Source: an uncultured Oscillospiraceae bacterium | GTDB taxonomy: Bacteria > Bacillota > Clostridia > Oscillospirales > Ruminococcaceae | Assembly: GCA_910587335.1 (NCBI GenBank) | Contig: CAJUMG010000008.1 | Span: 1 to 16,741, forward strand | Reading direction: 5' to 3' | DNA: 16,741 nt | In this document: positions 7,000-15,076 of the stretch, piece by piece | How the letters are laid out: each line of letters opens with the position of its first letter | How positions within the stretch are numbered: position 1 is the first letter of the stretch | Notes under the pieces: generated by a model | Seen by the model: only the letters and a program-made list of their open reading frames with translations | What the model was told of the DNA's origin: nothing | The model's database searches: none | Made by a program: the position numbers and the translations under genes

Positions 7000-7004
7000 C
7001 TGGA

Positions 7005-7057
7005 GATAAAAAACAGCATTTCTTTTCTCTACATTTTGCAGAGCAAAGAAACGCTGT
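7005..7057 (-). terminator. Strong leftward intrinsic terminator
   Basis: Read on the minus strand, CAGCGTTTCTTTGCTCT (7056-7040) pairs with AGAGAAAAGAAATGCTG (7030-7014) over 17 positions. Two of these are G-U pairs in RNA, while on the plus strand they are mismatches. TTTTTTA follows. The hairpin therefore works for leftward transcripts only. No intact leftward gene lies in front of it, so the gene it served seems to have been lost; an integrase would be the usual one. Confidence 0.7.
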
Positions 7058-7118
7058 CATGGTAAAGATTTTCTGTAAATTGTCCTATTCGTGTGTTTGG
7101 TTCTTGTGGTTGTGCATA

Positions 7119-7172
7119 TCAAGACCTTTTCCGTAAAAGTAGTAAATTGGTAGTAAATTCAGTTGCTTGTAT
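7119..7172 (-). other. Possible 3' remnant of a tyrosine integrase gene
   Basis: A 17-codon minus-strand tail, IQATEFTTNLLLLRKRS followed by TGA, resembles the variable C-termini with FTT motifs that I associate with integrases of Firmicutes conjugative elements. It lies about 60 bp in front of the orphan leftward terminator, as an integrase end would. The upstream part is absent: the frame is closed by TAG at 7173-7175. The match is too short to prove anything. Confidence 0.2.
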
Positions 7173-7244
7173 CTATAAAAGTGCCTGTTTTTAAGGCTTT
7201 TCAGAGATAATCAATAGTTTTCTATAAAAATTTTAAAGAAAAAA

Positions 7245-7273
7245 TTGGCAAGCGGCCGATTTTGTATTATACT
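7245..7273 (+). promoter_or_regulatory. Promoter of the beta-CASP nuclease gene
   Basis: TTGGCA (7245-7250), a 17-bp spacer and TATACT (7268-7273) form a good housekeeping-type promoter. Transcription would start near 7280 and leave a leader of about 130 nt before the ATG at 7410. The leader contains small complementary segments (GGTGC near 7347 with GCACC near 7375) but no riboswitch that I recognise. AGGAGG lies just before the ATG. Confidence 0.65.
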
Positions 7274-7409
7274 GTATTTATACAAAAACGCATTTGGTTT
7301 TTTCATTTTTTTGAGAAAAATTCATAAATTAGGGTCGGCTTTTGCGGTGCAACCGGATCTTTGTCCTAAAAGGCGCACCCTTATCTATAAAAGAACAGGA
7401 GGGTAACAG

Positions 7410-9002
7410 ATGAAACTTTCTTTTTTCGGTGCGGATAAAATGGTCACCGGCAGCTGTCATTGCCTGGAAATCGGCGGAAAGCGCATTCTGATCGACTGCG
7501 GCTTACAGCAGGGAGCCGGGGACAAGGACAACAGCCTTCTACCCTTTTCGCCGGGTTCCATTGACTATGTACTGGTGACCCACGCCCACATTGACCATTC
7601 GGGGCGGTTGCCCCTGCTGGTCAAGCAAGGGTACGCGGGACCGATTATCGCCACAAGGCTGACCGCGCAGCTTCTGTCCGTTATGCTGCGGGACAGCGCC
7701 CATATTCAGGAAAGCGAAGCCGCCTGGGGAAACCAGAAGGGACGCCGCGCAGGATTGGAGCCGCTGGAGCCGCTGTATACCTTAGCAGACGCGGAAAGCG
7801 CCATCTCGCTTTTGGCGCATTACGATTACAACCAGCCCTTTGAGGTTTGTCCCGGCGTTACAGCGGAGTTTTTCGACGCCGGCCATCTGTTGGGTTCCGC
7901 TATGATCCGGATGACCCTGCGGGAGGACGGTGTAGAAAAGACCATCGTTTTCTCCGGCGATATCGGCAATATCAACCATCCGATCATCCGGGACCCCACC
8001 TACCTGCATTCCGCTGATTATGTGGTCATGGAGACCACCTATGGGGACCGGGACCACCAACAGGAGCGCGCTTATACAGAAGAGCTGGCCCACATGATTG
8101 ACGAAACGCTGAGCGGTGGCGGAAACCTGGTGATCCCCGCCTTTGCGGTGGGACGTACCCAAGAAATTCTGTTCCACATTCGGGAGATCAAAGAGAGAAA
8201 GCTCGTCCGCTCGGTGCCGGATTTCCCCGTTTATGTGGACAGTCCCCTGGCCCGAGAGGCCACCGACATTTTCAGCGGCGACCTACGGGGCTATACCGAC
8301 GAGGAGACCAGCGTCTTGGCCCAGCAGGGAATCAATATCCTAAAGTTTGACGGGCTGCACCTGACCCAAACCGTTGAAGAGTCCAAATTTCTCAATCAGG
8401 ACCCGACCCCCAAGGTCATTCTTTCCGCCAGCGGCATGTGCGATGCGGGCCGGATCCGCCATCACCTGAAGCACAACCTTTGGCGGCCCGAGTGTACCAT
8501 CGTGTTTGTCGGCTTTCAGGCGGCAGGCAGCTTGGGCCGGATCCTGCTGGATGGGATCGACCGGGTCAAGCTGTTCGGAGAAGAAATTGTCGTCCGGGCC
8601 AAGATCAAGCGGCTCCATGGCCTTTCCTCCCACGCTGACCGCACGGCGCTTTTGCGCTGGATCAACACCTATTCCCCCAAGCCCCAGCATGTCTTTTTGG
8701 TCCATGGCGAGGCGGCGGTGGCTACCGATTTTGGCGAGACTCTGCGTCAGTCGGGCTTTTCCGCCCATGCGCCGGATTATACCGAGGTGTACGATTTGGC
8801 GGCGAACGCCCTTGTTCAGGCGGGTATCCCCTTTGTGGAAAAGAAAAAGTCTTCCGGAAAGGATTCGCCGGTTTATCAGCGGCTTTGGACCATTGGCCAG
8901 CAGCTGCTGGAGGTTATCCGCCACAATCGGGGCGGCGCCAACAAGGATTTAGCCAAATTTGCCGACCAGATCAAAGCGCTGATCGAAAAGTGGGACCGGT
9001 AA
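7410..9002 (+). CDS. Beta-CASP metallo-beta-lactamase-fold ribonuclease (530 aa)
   Basis: Probable zinc-dependent RNA-processing nuclease of the CPSF73/TTHA0252-like beta-CASP family, acting in the cytoplasm. The metallo-beta-lactamase part has the metal motif HAHIDH (His58, His60, Asp62, His63), His159 in DAGHLLGSA and Asp184 in SGDIG. The beta-CASP insert follows, with motif A Glu208 in METTYGDR, a conserved ASGMCDAGR (339-347), motif B His408 in LSSHAD and motif C His432 in VFLVHGE. All catalytic residues are therefore present. The length is close to the bacterial family norm of about 450-550, with a short extra tail after about 475 rich in charged residues. The ATG at 7410 follows AGGAGGG. 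The gene is transcribed alone and ends at a bidirectional terminator. Its RNA targets are unknown. Confidence 0.9.
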   Translation: MKLSFFGADKMVTGSCHCLEIGGKRILIDCGLQQGAGDKDNSLLPFSPGSIDYVLVTHAHIDHSGRLPLLVKQGYAGPIIATRLTAQLLSVMLRDSAHIQESEAAWGNQKGRRAGLEPLEPLYTLADAESAISLLAHYDYNQPFEVCPGVTAEFFDAGHLLGSAMIRMTLREDGVEKTIVFSGDIGNINHPIIRDPTYLHSADYVVMETTYGDRDHQQERAYTEELAHMIDETLSGGGNLVIPAFAVGRTQEILFHIREIKERKLVRSVPDFPVYVDSPLAREATDIFSGDLRGYTDEETSVLAQQGINILKFDGLHLTQTVEESKFLNQDPTPKVILSASGMCDAGRIRHHLKHNLWRPECTIVFVGFQAAGSLGRILLDGIDRVKLFGEEIVVRAKIKRLHGLSSHADRTALLRWINTYSPKPQHVFLVHGEAAVATDFGETLRQSGFSAHAPDYTEVYDLAANALVQAGIPFVEKKKSSGKDSPVYQRLWTIGQQLLEVIRHNRGGANKDLAKFADQIKALIEKWDR

Positions 9003-9030
9003 CAAACCAAAACCCTTTAAAAGTGGCAGA

Positions 9031-9066
9031 AAAACGCGTGCGAATTTGTGTTCGCACGCGTTTTTT
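9031..9066. terminator. Bidirectional terminator between the beta-CASP gene and maf
   Basis: AAAACGCGTGCGAA (9031-9044) pairs perfectly with TTCGCACGCGTTTT (9051-9064) around a 6-nt loop. A T run follows on the plus strand and an A run precedes it, so it can stop both the rightward nuclease transcript and the leftward maf transcript. Confidence 0.88.
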
Positions 9067-9105
9067 GTTTGTGTATAAGCCTCTTTCCGGCACACGGGAC
9101 CAGCC

Positions 9106-9675
9106 TTACCGCTCCTTTGCCATCAGCTGTTCCAGCTCCCGGGCGGCGCGGGCCAATGGGAATCCCACCACATTGCAGTAGTCCCCACGGATCTCTTTTA
9201 CAAGCAGGCCGCCCAAGCCCTGGATCCCGTAAGCGCCCGCCTTGTCAAAGGGTTCGCCGCTGGCCAGATACCGCTGGATCCGCTCCTCTTCCAGCAGGTA
9301 AAAGTCCACCTCGGTGCATTGGACAAAGCTGGAAAGTACCTGTCCGCCCCGACAAAAAGCCACGCCGGTGTATACCTGGTGGGTTCTGCCGGACAAGGAC
9401 CGCAGCATCCGCGCCGCGTCCTCCGCATCCTGGGGCTTGCCCAGCACCTGTCCATCCAGCGCCACGATGGTGTCCGCTCCTACCACCAGCGCCAACCGAT
9501 GGCGGCCGGATACATCCAGTGCCTTTTGCTTTGCCAGCTGCCGGGGAAGCTCCTGAATCGTCCAGGCCGGGTCCCGTTTTTCCTCGATTTGGGAAGCTTC
9601 CACCGTAAAATCCCCGGCAATCCGTCCCAAAAGCTCCCGCCGCCGGGGGGACTGGGAGGCCAAAATCAGCTGCAT
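9106..9675 (-). CDS. maf: Maf-type nucleoside triphosphate pyrophosphatase
   Basis: House-cleaning enzyme that hydrolyses nucleoside triphosphates, typically dTTP/UTP or modified bases, to the monophosphate and pyrophosphate. The signature SQSPRRRELL lies at the N-terminus. The catalytic-base aspartate is in VVGADTIV (Asp68 from the ATG), followed by LGKP and the late motif GEPFDKAGAYGIQG. At 189 aa it has the family's normal length. I chose the ATG at 9675; the GTG directly before it (9678) is better spaced from AGGAGG and is a real alternative. It is the last gene of the leftward cluster glgP-dut-DUF4321-maf, 15 bp after the DUF4321 gene. Maf has been linked to septum control in Bacillus, but whether it has that role here is unknown. 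Confidence 0.93.
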   Translation of the reverse strand: MQLILASQSPRRRELLGRIAGDFTVEASQIEEKRDPAWTIQELPRQLAKQKALDVSGRHRLALVVGADTIVALDGQVLGKPQDAEDAARMLRSLSGRTHQVYTGVAFCRGGQVLSSFVQCTEVDFYLLEEERIQRYLASGEPFDKAGAYGIQGLGGLLVKEIRGDYCNVVGFPLARAARELEQLMAKER

Positions 9676-9690
9676 CACACAAAAATCCTC

Positions 9691-9954
9691 CTATATCCGG
9701 GATACCAATCCCTTATAGGCGAGAATGGCGATCAGAACACAGATAATCTGGGCAACATTGACCCCCAGCTCAAAGCCAAAGGCCAGCCGAATCACCGAAA
9801 GGTCCAGAATCATCGGATCCTGAACGGCAATGCCCACCGTCTGCCCATAGGAAAGCCAGTTCAGCCACGGAATACCCCGTGTAGCCGCCGCCAGCAGGGA
9901 ACCGAATATCACCCCAGCCAGCAGCAAAAATAAAAGGATTAGATTTTTCTTCAT
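9691..9954 (-). CDS. DUF4321 family small membrane protein
   Basis: An 87-aa protein with two hydrophobic helices: one at the N-terminus (about 4-24) and one near the C-terminus (about 63-82). Between them is a short exposed segment with RGIPWLNWLSYG, FELGVNVAQI marks the start of the second helix. The layout and sequence match DUF4321, a small family seen in Clostridia next to maf, as here. The function is not known. I start it at ATG 9954. AGGAGG lies about 15 nt upstream, rather far, and an in-frame TTG at 9960 would be better spaced. It sits between dut and maf in a tight leftward cluster. Confidence 0.8.
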   Translation of the reverse strand: MKKNLILLFLLLAGVIFGSLLAAATRGIPWLNWLSYGQTVGIAVQDPMILDLSVIRLAFGFELGVNVAQIICVLIAILAYKGLVSRI

Positions 9955-9973
9955 CCGCAAAACAGTCTTCCTC

Positions 9974-10411
9974 CTATCGGCTGCCGGTGGACCCGAATCC
10001 GCCGGTTCCCCGAGCTGTATCATCCAAAGAATCCACTTCCTGTGCCTCCCACCGAGGGGTGGGAAGCAGTACCAGCTGGGCAATCCGCTCCCCCGGCTCG
10101 ATGGTATACGGCTCGTTTGAATGGTTGTGAAGCCCCACCAGCACCTCGCCCCGATAGTCAGCGTCGATAACACCCACGCAGTTGCCGGGGACAATCCCGT
10201 GGCGCAGTCCCAGCCCGCTGCGGGCAAAGATAAAACCGCCGTACCCTTCTGGCAAAGCCATAGCAATACCGGTGGGGACCGGGACCGTCTGCCCAGGCGG
10301 CACGGTCAGCTCCTGGCGTATACAGGCGCATAAATCGTATCCGGCGCTGAGGGCGGTGGCCTGCCAGGGAAGCTTTGCCGCCGGGTCCAGCTTTTTTACA
10401 AAAACGGTCAT
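9974..10411 (-). CDS. dut: dUTP diphosphatase (dUTPase)
   Basis: Trimeric cytoplasmic enzyme that converts dUTP to dUMP and pyrophosphate, keeping uracil out of DNA and supplying dUMP for thymidylate synthesis. All five family motifs are visible: SAGYDLCA (22-29), ARSGLGLRHG (63-72), GVIDADYRGE (80-89) with catalytic Asp83 and the sugar-discriminating Tyr86, PGERIAQLV (106-114) and RGTGGFGSTG (134-143). The length of 145 aa is typical. The ATG at 10411 is preceded by AAAGGA. It lies 19 bp after glgP and 19 bp before the DUF4321 gene, so it probably shares their transcript. Confidence 0.96.
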   Translation of the reverse strand: MTVFVKKLDPAAKLPWQATALSAGYDLCACIRQELTVPPGQTVPVPTGIAMALPEGYGGFIFARSGLGLRHGIVPGNCVGVIDADYRGEVLVGLHNHSNEPYTIEPGERIAQLVLLPTPRWEAQEVDSLDDTARGTGGFGSTGSR

Positions 10412-10430
10412 TGGATTCGTCCTTTTCTGC

Positions 10431-12830
10431 TTATTTTGTCAGGTGCCAAATGCGTTTGGCGTATTCCTCTACCGCCCGGTCCGCGCAGAAAATACCGGAA
10501 CCGGCAATGTTCATTAGACTCATCCGGTTCCAAACCTCTGGCTGACGGTACAGCTCCTGCAATTTCTCCTGGGCACTGACATAGCTGTGGAAGTCGGCCA
10601 AAACCATGTAAGGATCGGTATTTTTTAACGAATCGGCAATGTTCGGGAATTTGTTCCCGCCAATGCCCTCGTACAGTGTGTCGATCAAATCCTTGAGAAC
10701 CGGATCCTTATGGTAGTACTCCGCCGGCGCGTAGCCCCAATGGCGCAGAGTGGTGACCTCTTCGGTGCGCATGCCAAAGATGATGATGTTTTCATCCCCC
10801 ACCTGCTCGTGGATTTCCACATTGGCCCCGTCGTAGGTGCCCAGGGTGATGGCGCCGCCTAACATCAGTTTCATATTGCCGGTGCCGGAGGCTTCGGTTC
10901 CCGCCAAGGAGATCTGCTCGGATACATCGCAGGCCGGGGTCAGAATTTCGGACAGGGTGACCCGGTAATCCTCCAGATAGACAATCCGCAGCTTTTTCCG
11001 CAGGACTGGATCGTTTTCGATCTCCCTTTGCAGCGCGCAAATCAGCCGGATGATCTGTTTGGCCAGGTAGTACCCCGGCGCGGCCTTGGCGCCGAAAATA
11101 AAGGTGCGGGGCACTATATCCAGATCGGGATTTTCCCGCAGCTTTTTGATCAGATACAGAATGTGCAGTGCGTTCAGGTGCTGGCGCTTGTATTCGTGCA
11201 GACGCTTAATCTGCGCGTCGAAGATCGAATCCGGGTCCAGCTCAATGCCGTATTGTTTTTGGACAAATTTAGAGAATTCCAGCTTGTTTTTCCGCTTGAC
11301 CTGAGCCAGCTCCTGTAAGGAGGCCGGATCATCCGCAAATTCTCTTAAGCGGGAAAGCTGGGAGAAATCTTTAAGGTATTTATCCCCGATTCGGCTGGAG
11401 ATGAACTTGGTCAGATTCGGGTTCGCCTGCAACAGCCACCGGCGAGAGGCAATGCCGTTGGTCACATTGGTAAACTTCTCCGGCCAGATTTTATAGAACA
11501 TGTTAAACAGGTCGTCCTTGATAATCTGGGAGTGCAGCCGGGATACACCGTTGACATTGTGGGACCCCACTACGCACAGATTGGCCATTTTGATTCCGCG
11601 ATTCTGCACAATGGACATGGCGGACACCGCGTAAGGCGGCTGATGGTATTTCTGCTCCAGCTCTAAGCAAAAACGGCGGTTGATCTCACAGATAATCTGG
11701 TAAATACGGGGCAGAAGGTTCCGGAACAGATCCTCATTCCAAATCTCCAGCGCCTCGGACATAACGGTGTGGTTGGTGTAGGCGAACACCCCTTGGGTCA
11801 GCTCCCAGGCCTTTTCCCAGGTGTATCCACACTCGTCTAACAAAATCCGCATCAGCTCCGGAATAGCCAAGGTCGGGTGGGTGTCGTTGATATGGATGGC
11901 GATTTTGTCCGCCAGATTATCCAGCGTTCCGTAGGTGGACATGTGGCGGTTGATAATATCCCCTATCGAGGCGGCTACCAGAAAATATTGCTGACGCAGC
12001 CGCAGAAGCTTACCCTCCAGATGGCTGTCATTGGGGTAAAGCACCTTGCTGATAACCTCGGTCATGGAGTTCTGGCGCAGGGCGGACAAATAGTCCCCCC
12101 GGTTAAAGGAGTCCATGTCAATGCCCGCAGAAACCGCCTTCCACAGCCGCAGATTGCTCACGCCGTTGCTAAGATAGCCGGAAACCGGCAGATCGTAGGG
12201 CACCGCCTTGACTGTATTACAGTTTTTATAATTGATATGATGATAGCCGTACTCCCAGGATTCCTCTATTTCGCCGCCAAAGTGTACGTCAATGGCCTGA
12301 TCCGGGTTGGGCGACAGCCAAATTTCCCCACCGGGCAGCCAGTAGTCGGGCAGCTCGGTCTGCCAGCCGTCGATGATCTTTTGCTTGAAAATACCATATT
12401 CATACAAAATGCAGTAGCCGGTGGCGGTGTAGTCCTGGCTTGCCAGCCCGTCCAGATAGCAAGCGGCAAGCCGCCCCAGTCCGCCGTTGCCAAGGCCCGG
12501 GTCCGGCTCATATTCGTACAGATTTTCCAGCTTTACGCCCAGCTCTTCTAGGGCAGAACCAATCAGCCCTACAACCCCTAAATTGTGCAGGCTGTTTTTT
12601 AGCGACCGGCCCATCAAAAACTCCATGGACAGATAGTAAATCTCCTTATTGCCATTGGAGTGGGTATAAGCGGAAAAATCTTTCCGCTTTTCCATAAGGA
12701 AATTGCGCACCAATAGAGAAGTGGCTTTATAGAATTGATCATCCGATGCCTGCTCCGGTTCCACCGAGAACAAAAGCATCAGATTTTTTTCAATTTTATC
12801 CTTTAGCTCTGCTTTTGAAAAACGGTACAT
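10431..12830 (-). CDS. glgP: Glycogen/maltodextrin phosphorylase
   Basis: Pyridoxal-phosphate enzyme of glycosyltransferase family 35 that releases glucose-1-phosphate from alpha-1,4-glucans with inorganic phosphate. The length of 799 aa is that of bacterial GlgP/MalP. Conserved parts in order: YYLSMEFLMGRSL (65-77), GNGGLGRLAACYLD (114-127), the active-site region NDTHPTLAIPELMR (315-328), VTNGIASRRW (456-465), IKRLHEYKRQ (541-550), the loop EDYRV (620-624) and the cofactor site TEASGTGNMKL with the Schiff-base Lys654. The frame is complete. The ATG at 12830 follows AAGGGGG. It is the first gene of a leftward cluster and has a clear promoter. No other glycogen gene is in the window, so whether it works on glycogen or on imported maltodextrin cannot be said. 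Confidence 0.96.
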   Translation of the reverse strand: MYRFSKAELKDKIEKNLMLLFSVEPEQASDDQFYKATSLLVRNFLMEKRKDFSAYTHSNGNKEIYYLSMEFLMGRSLKNSLHNLGVVGLIGSALEELGVKLENLYEYEPDPGLGNGGLGRLAACYLDGLASQDYTATGYCILYEYGIFKQKIIDGWQTELPDYWLPGGEIWLSPNPDQAIDVHFGGEIEESWEYGYHHINYKNCNTVKAVPYDLPVSGYLSNGVSNLRLWKAVSAGIDMDSFNRGDYLSALRQNSMTEVISKVLYPNDSHLEGKLLRLRQQYFLVAASIGDIINRHMSTYGTLDNLADKIAIHINDTHPTLAIPELMRILLDECGYTWEKAWELTQGVFAYTNHTVMSEALEIWNEDLFRNLLPRIYQIICEINRRFCLELEQKYHQPPYAVSAMSIVQNRGIKMANLCVVGSHNVNGVSRLHSQIIKDDLFNMFYKIWPEKFTNVTNGIASRRWLLQANPNLTKFISSRIGDKYLKDFSQLSRLREFADDPASLQELAQVKRKNKLEFSKFVQKQYGIELDPDSIFDAQIKRLHEYKRQHLNALHILYLIKKLRENPDLDIVPRTFIFGAKAAPGYYLAKQIIRLICALQREIENDPVLRKKLRIVYLEDYRVTLSEILTPACDVSEQISLAGTEASGTGNMKLMLGGAITLGTYDGANVEIHEQVGDENIIIFGMRTEEVTTLRHWGYAPAEYYHKDPVLKDLIDTLYEGIGGNKFPNIADSLKNTDPYMVLADFHSYVSAQEKLQELYRQPEVWNRMSLMNIAGSGIFCADRAVEEYAKRIWHLTK

Positions 12831-12892
12831 AAAAAAGCCCCCTTCAGATTTTAAGTCAAACGAGTCTGTGATCTGTTTTTTTTCATTCTTTT

Positions 12893-12921
12893 ATTATAAT
12901 GGTGCAAGCCGAAAAACGCAA
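12893..12921 (-). promoter_or_regulatory. Promoter of the glgP cluster
   Basis: On the minus strand TTGCGT (12921-12916), a 17-bp spacer and a perfect TATAAT (12898-12893) form a good promoter about 60 bp before the glgP ATG. From 12922 to 13182 (about 260 bp) I see no gene and no clear operator; the stretch holds alternating AT-rich and GC-rich patches. Confidence 0.65.
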
Positions 12922-13182
12922 CAAAAAAGTCTCCGGGTTTTTTGTTCTTTTTGTAGAAATTTCCGCTTTTCAGGGCGCCGAATACCCTCTTTTCCGGTAA
13001 AAAGCCCAGATTTTACAGCCCGCCGCCGGAGAAAACCGCCGAATGGCGCCGTCCACCCTCTCGCTTCTCTTTTGATTTGCCGCTTACACTTAGAAATAAA
13101 AGGTTTTTTCCGTTTTTCCCCTCGATAACCCCTTTTCGAACGGAGTAAAAAATTTTTACAGAAAAAGTTTTTTGTCTTTTTC

Positions 13183-13211
13183 TTGACAAGCAGTAGGCCA
13201 TATAGTAGAAT
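13183..13211 (+). promoter_or_regulatory. Near-consensus promoter of the Crp-type regulator and importer
   Basis: TTGACA (13183-13188), a 17-bp spacer and TAGAAT (13206-13211) match the housekeeping consensus at 11 of 12 positions. Transcription would begin near 13218, about 40 nt before the ATG at 13258. The -35 TTG is in frame with the regulator, so automatic start callers may wrongly take it as the start codon. Confidence 0.8.
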
Positions 13212-13257
13212 AAAATCACACAAAAATGTATCATTTGCTACAAAAATGAGGCAACTA

Positions 13258-13953
13258 ATGAAAAAAGCTTGGACACTGTCAAAATACGAGGAAACCTTGC
13301 TGCAATGCTTTTTGTTTAACGGCTTTGATCGGGAGCGGCTGGTCCGGGCTTTATCCGGGCGGGGTGAGATCGTGGTTTTTGCTGCGGGAGAGACGATTTT
13401 TTCCCCTGATAGCTTTCGCCGGGCGGTGGGAATCTTCCTACAGGGAAAGGCCCAGGCGGAGAAGAATACCGACGGCCGGGCGGTAGTGCTCAACCGTTTT
13501 GGGCCGCCGATGATGTTTGGCGCCGCCGCAGTGTTTTGTTCCTCCAAGGAATATGTGACCTGCGTGAAAGCGAAAACCCGCTGCCGCATTTTGTTTTTGA
13601 CCGACCGGGAGCTGGACGCGATCTTCCAGGAGGATTTTCTGGCGGCCAAAAACTACATTTCGTTTTTGTCCGAGCGCATTGGCTTTTTAAACCGCAAGAT
13701 CGACAGCTTTACCAAGGGTTCCGCAGAGGAAAAAATGGCCCTGTACCTGCACGATCAGTGCGCGGGCAGAAAGGGACCATTTTGCATCGACTGTTCCCCC
13801 ACCCGTCTTTCCCGGGAGCTGAGCGTCAGCCGCGCGACCGTTTACCGGGCGTTGGACCGGTTCTGCCAGCTGGGATACATCCGGCGGGAAGGGTCACAGC
13901 TACAAATTCTGGACCCGCAGGGTCTTTGGGACTGGCGGGATACAGAAGGATAA
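13258..13953 (+). CDS. Crp/Fnr-family transcriptional regulator
   Basis: A 231-aa regulator with an N-terminal cyclic-nucleotide-binding-like beta-barrel (about 35-120), a dimerisation helix (about 125-152) and a C-terminal Crp-type winged helix (about 155-222). The recognition helix lies around SRATVYRALDRF (191-202). The usual cAMP phosphate-binding motif (GE...RxS/A) is not recognisable; the corresponding part reads FGPPMMFGAAAVF. There is no clear FNR-like cysteine cluster, so the effector is unknown. I chose ATG 13258 because GAGG lies at the right distance before it; ATG 13246 lacks a binding site. The importer genes follow on the same strand after a weak hairpin, so it probably regulates them. 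It could also act on the divergent glgP promoter. Both targets are inference. Confidence 0.88.
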   Translation: MKKAWTLSKYEETLLQCFLFNGFDRERLVRALSGRGEIVVFAAGETIFSPDSFRRAVGIFLQGKAQAEKNTDGRAVVLNRFGPPMMFGAAAVFCSSKEYVTCVKAKTRCRILFLTDRELDAIFQEDFLAAKNYISFLSERIGFLNRKIDSFTKGSAEEKMALYLHDQCAGRKGPFCIDCSPTRLSRELSVSRATVYRALDRFCQLGYIRREGSQLQILDPQGLWDWRDTEG

Positions 13954-13963
13954 AGCTTTTGTT

Positions 13964-13987
13964 AAAAAAGGGGGAAATCCCTTTTTA
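13964..13987 (+). terminator. Weak terminator or attenuator between regulator and importer genes
   Basis: AAAAAGGG (13965-13972) pairs with CCCTTTTT (13979-13986) around a 6-nt loop. The stem has only three G-C pairs and its T-rich arm doubles as the U tract. It could lower read-through from the regulator into the importer genes. I see no separate strong promoter in the 58-bp gap, so partial read-through is likely needed. Confidence 0.4.
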
Positions 13988-14011
13988 TATGGTGAAAAGG
14001 AGAAGAAAAGT

Positions 14012-15076
14012 ATGAGAAAAACAGGCAAAATCGGGTCGTTTCTTTTAGCGGCGCTGCTGATGGTTCTGCCTTTGGCTGGATGCGGCAGCACTACATCCTC
14101 TGTGCCGGCGTCCTCCCAGGCTGCGTCCTCTTTGGAAGAGCAAAGCGCCAGCCAGCCGGAGGCGTCTTTGCCGGAGACCGAAAAAACAGATATCAGCATC
14201 ATTGGCCTAAAGGGCCCCACCGCGCTGGGTATGCTCCAGATCATGGAAAATAACCAGGCAGGTACGGCAGGCAACAACTACCAGTTCTCTTTGGTAGGCG
14301 CCCCGGACGAAATCAGCGGTAAGCTCATCAGCGGCGAGGTGGATATTGCCGCTGTCCCGACCAATTTGGCGTCAGTTCTGTACAACAAGACCGAGGGCGG
14401 CGTAAAGCTGCTGGCCTTAAACACTCTGGGCGTTTTGTATATGGTGACCAAAAACGAAGAGGTCACCTCCATCGCCGACCTAAAGGGCAAAACCATCTAC
14501 GCCACGGGAGAGGGTTCTACACCCCAATACGCGCTAGAGTATATTCTGACCCAAAACGGGCTGGATCCCCAAAAAGACGTAAACATCGTCTACAAATCGG
14601 AGCACGCGGAGATTCTGCCTTTGATGGTGAACGGCGAGGCGACGGTGGCGCTGCTGCCCCAGCCCTTTGTCACCCAGGCGCTGGCGAAGGATGAAGCTAT
14701 CAAGGTCGCGCTGGATCTAACCGAGGAGTGGGACAAATGCGTAAAGGATGGAAGCCAGCTGACCATGGGCTGTGTAGTGGTCCGCACCGCATTTTTAGAG
14801 GAAAACAAAGAGGCGGTGGACCGCTTTATGGAGGAATACGCCGCGTCGGTGGAGTTTGTGAATTCGCAGGTAGACGAGGCTGCCGCTTTGTCCGGCAAAT
14901 TTGACGTGATTGCCCAGGAGGTAGCAGCCAAAGCGATTCCCGAATGCAACATCGTATTTTGGGAAGGGGCGCAGATGAAACAAGCCGCCGAGGGATTTTT
15001 AAACGTTTTGTCCCAGGCGAATCCCCAGTCTGTCGGAGGGAAACTACCGGATGAAGGATTCTACTACGAAAAATAG
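14012..15076 (+). CDS. ABC importer substrate-binding lipoprotein (NMT1/SsuA-like)
   Basis: Extracellular binding protein of 354 aa, anchored by a lipid. The signal peptide (about 1-23) ends in the lipobox LAGC, with Cys24 as the lipidation site. A Ser/Glu-rich flexible linker (about 25-58) follows. The binding domain resembles NMT1/THI5 and SsuA/TauA-type proteins: it opens with ISIIGLKGPTALG (61-73), has GEVDIAAVPTNLASVLYN in the middle and IADLKGKTIYATGEGSTPQY further on. These families bind sulfonates, nitrate, thiamine precursors or aromatic compounds; the sequence does not show which. The ATG at 14012 has AAGGAG upstream. The last 26 nt overlap the permease gene, so the two are translationally coupled. 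The conserved KGPTALG start separates it from classic SsuA and may mark a subfamily of its own, which is inference. Confidence 0.9.
   Translation: MRKTGKIGSFLLAALLMVLPLAGCGSTTSSVPASSQAASSLEEQSASQPEASLPETEKTDISIIGLKGPTALGMLQIMENNQAGTAGNNYQFSLVGAPDEISGKLISGEVDIAAVPTNLASVLYNKTEGGVKLLALNTLGVLYMVTKNEEVTSIADLKGKTIYATGEGSTPQYALEYILTQNGLDPQKDVNIVYKSEHAEILPLMVNGEATVALLPQPFVTQALAKDEAIKVALDLTEEWDKCVKDGSQLTMGCVVVRTAFLEENKEAVDRFMEEYAASVEFVNSQVDEAAALSGKFDVIAQEVAAKAIPECNIVFWEGAQMKQAAEGFLNVLSQANPQSVGGKLPDEGFYYEK

Larger units (their letters stand above)
6306..7004. other. About 700 bp without a convincing gene: decayed, repeat-rich flank
   Basis: Apart from the promoter at 6341 this stretch holds palindromes (6757-6807), a long inverted repeat (6888-6999), a small bulged dyad (AATCCG about 6447 with CGGATT about 6484) and a hairpin GGAAAAG/CTTTTCC (6493-6512). 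A 68-codon minus frame at 6352-6558 (start ATG, but no good ribosome binding site and no recognisable domain) is at best a weak hypothetical gene. Peptides resembling coding sequence appear on the minus strand but are broken by stops. The picture is of an eroded mobile-element flank. Confidence 0.5.

Noticed and set aside
9691..10266. A 191-codon version of the DUF4321 protein
   Set aside because: The extra N-terminal part is antisense-free overlap with dut in another frame; the real protein begins at the MKKN start near 9954, where the first membrane helix starts.
11877..12551. A 224-codon plus-strand frame inside glgP
   Set aside because: It is antisense to a fully conserved part of glycogen phosphorylase and has no family resemblance; it is a shadow of codon bias.
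12922..13257. A Crp-type operator between glgP and the regulator
   Set aside because: I looked for TGTGA-N6-TCACA and TTGAT-N4-ATCAA dyads. Single half-sites occur but no convincing palindrome, so no operator is called.
12894..13649. A 251-codon minus-strand frame across the glgP/regulator intergenic region
   Set aside because: It overlaps the Crp-type gene and both promoters, has no recognisable domain and a composition unlike a real protein.
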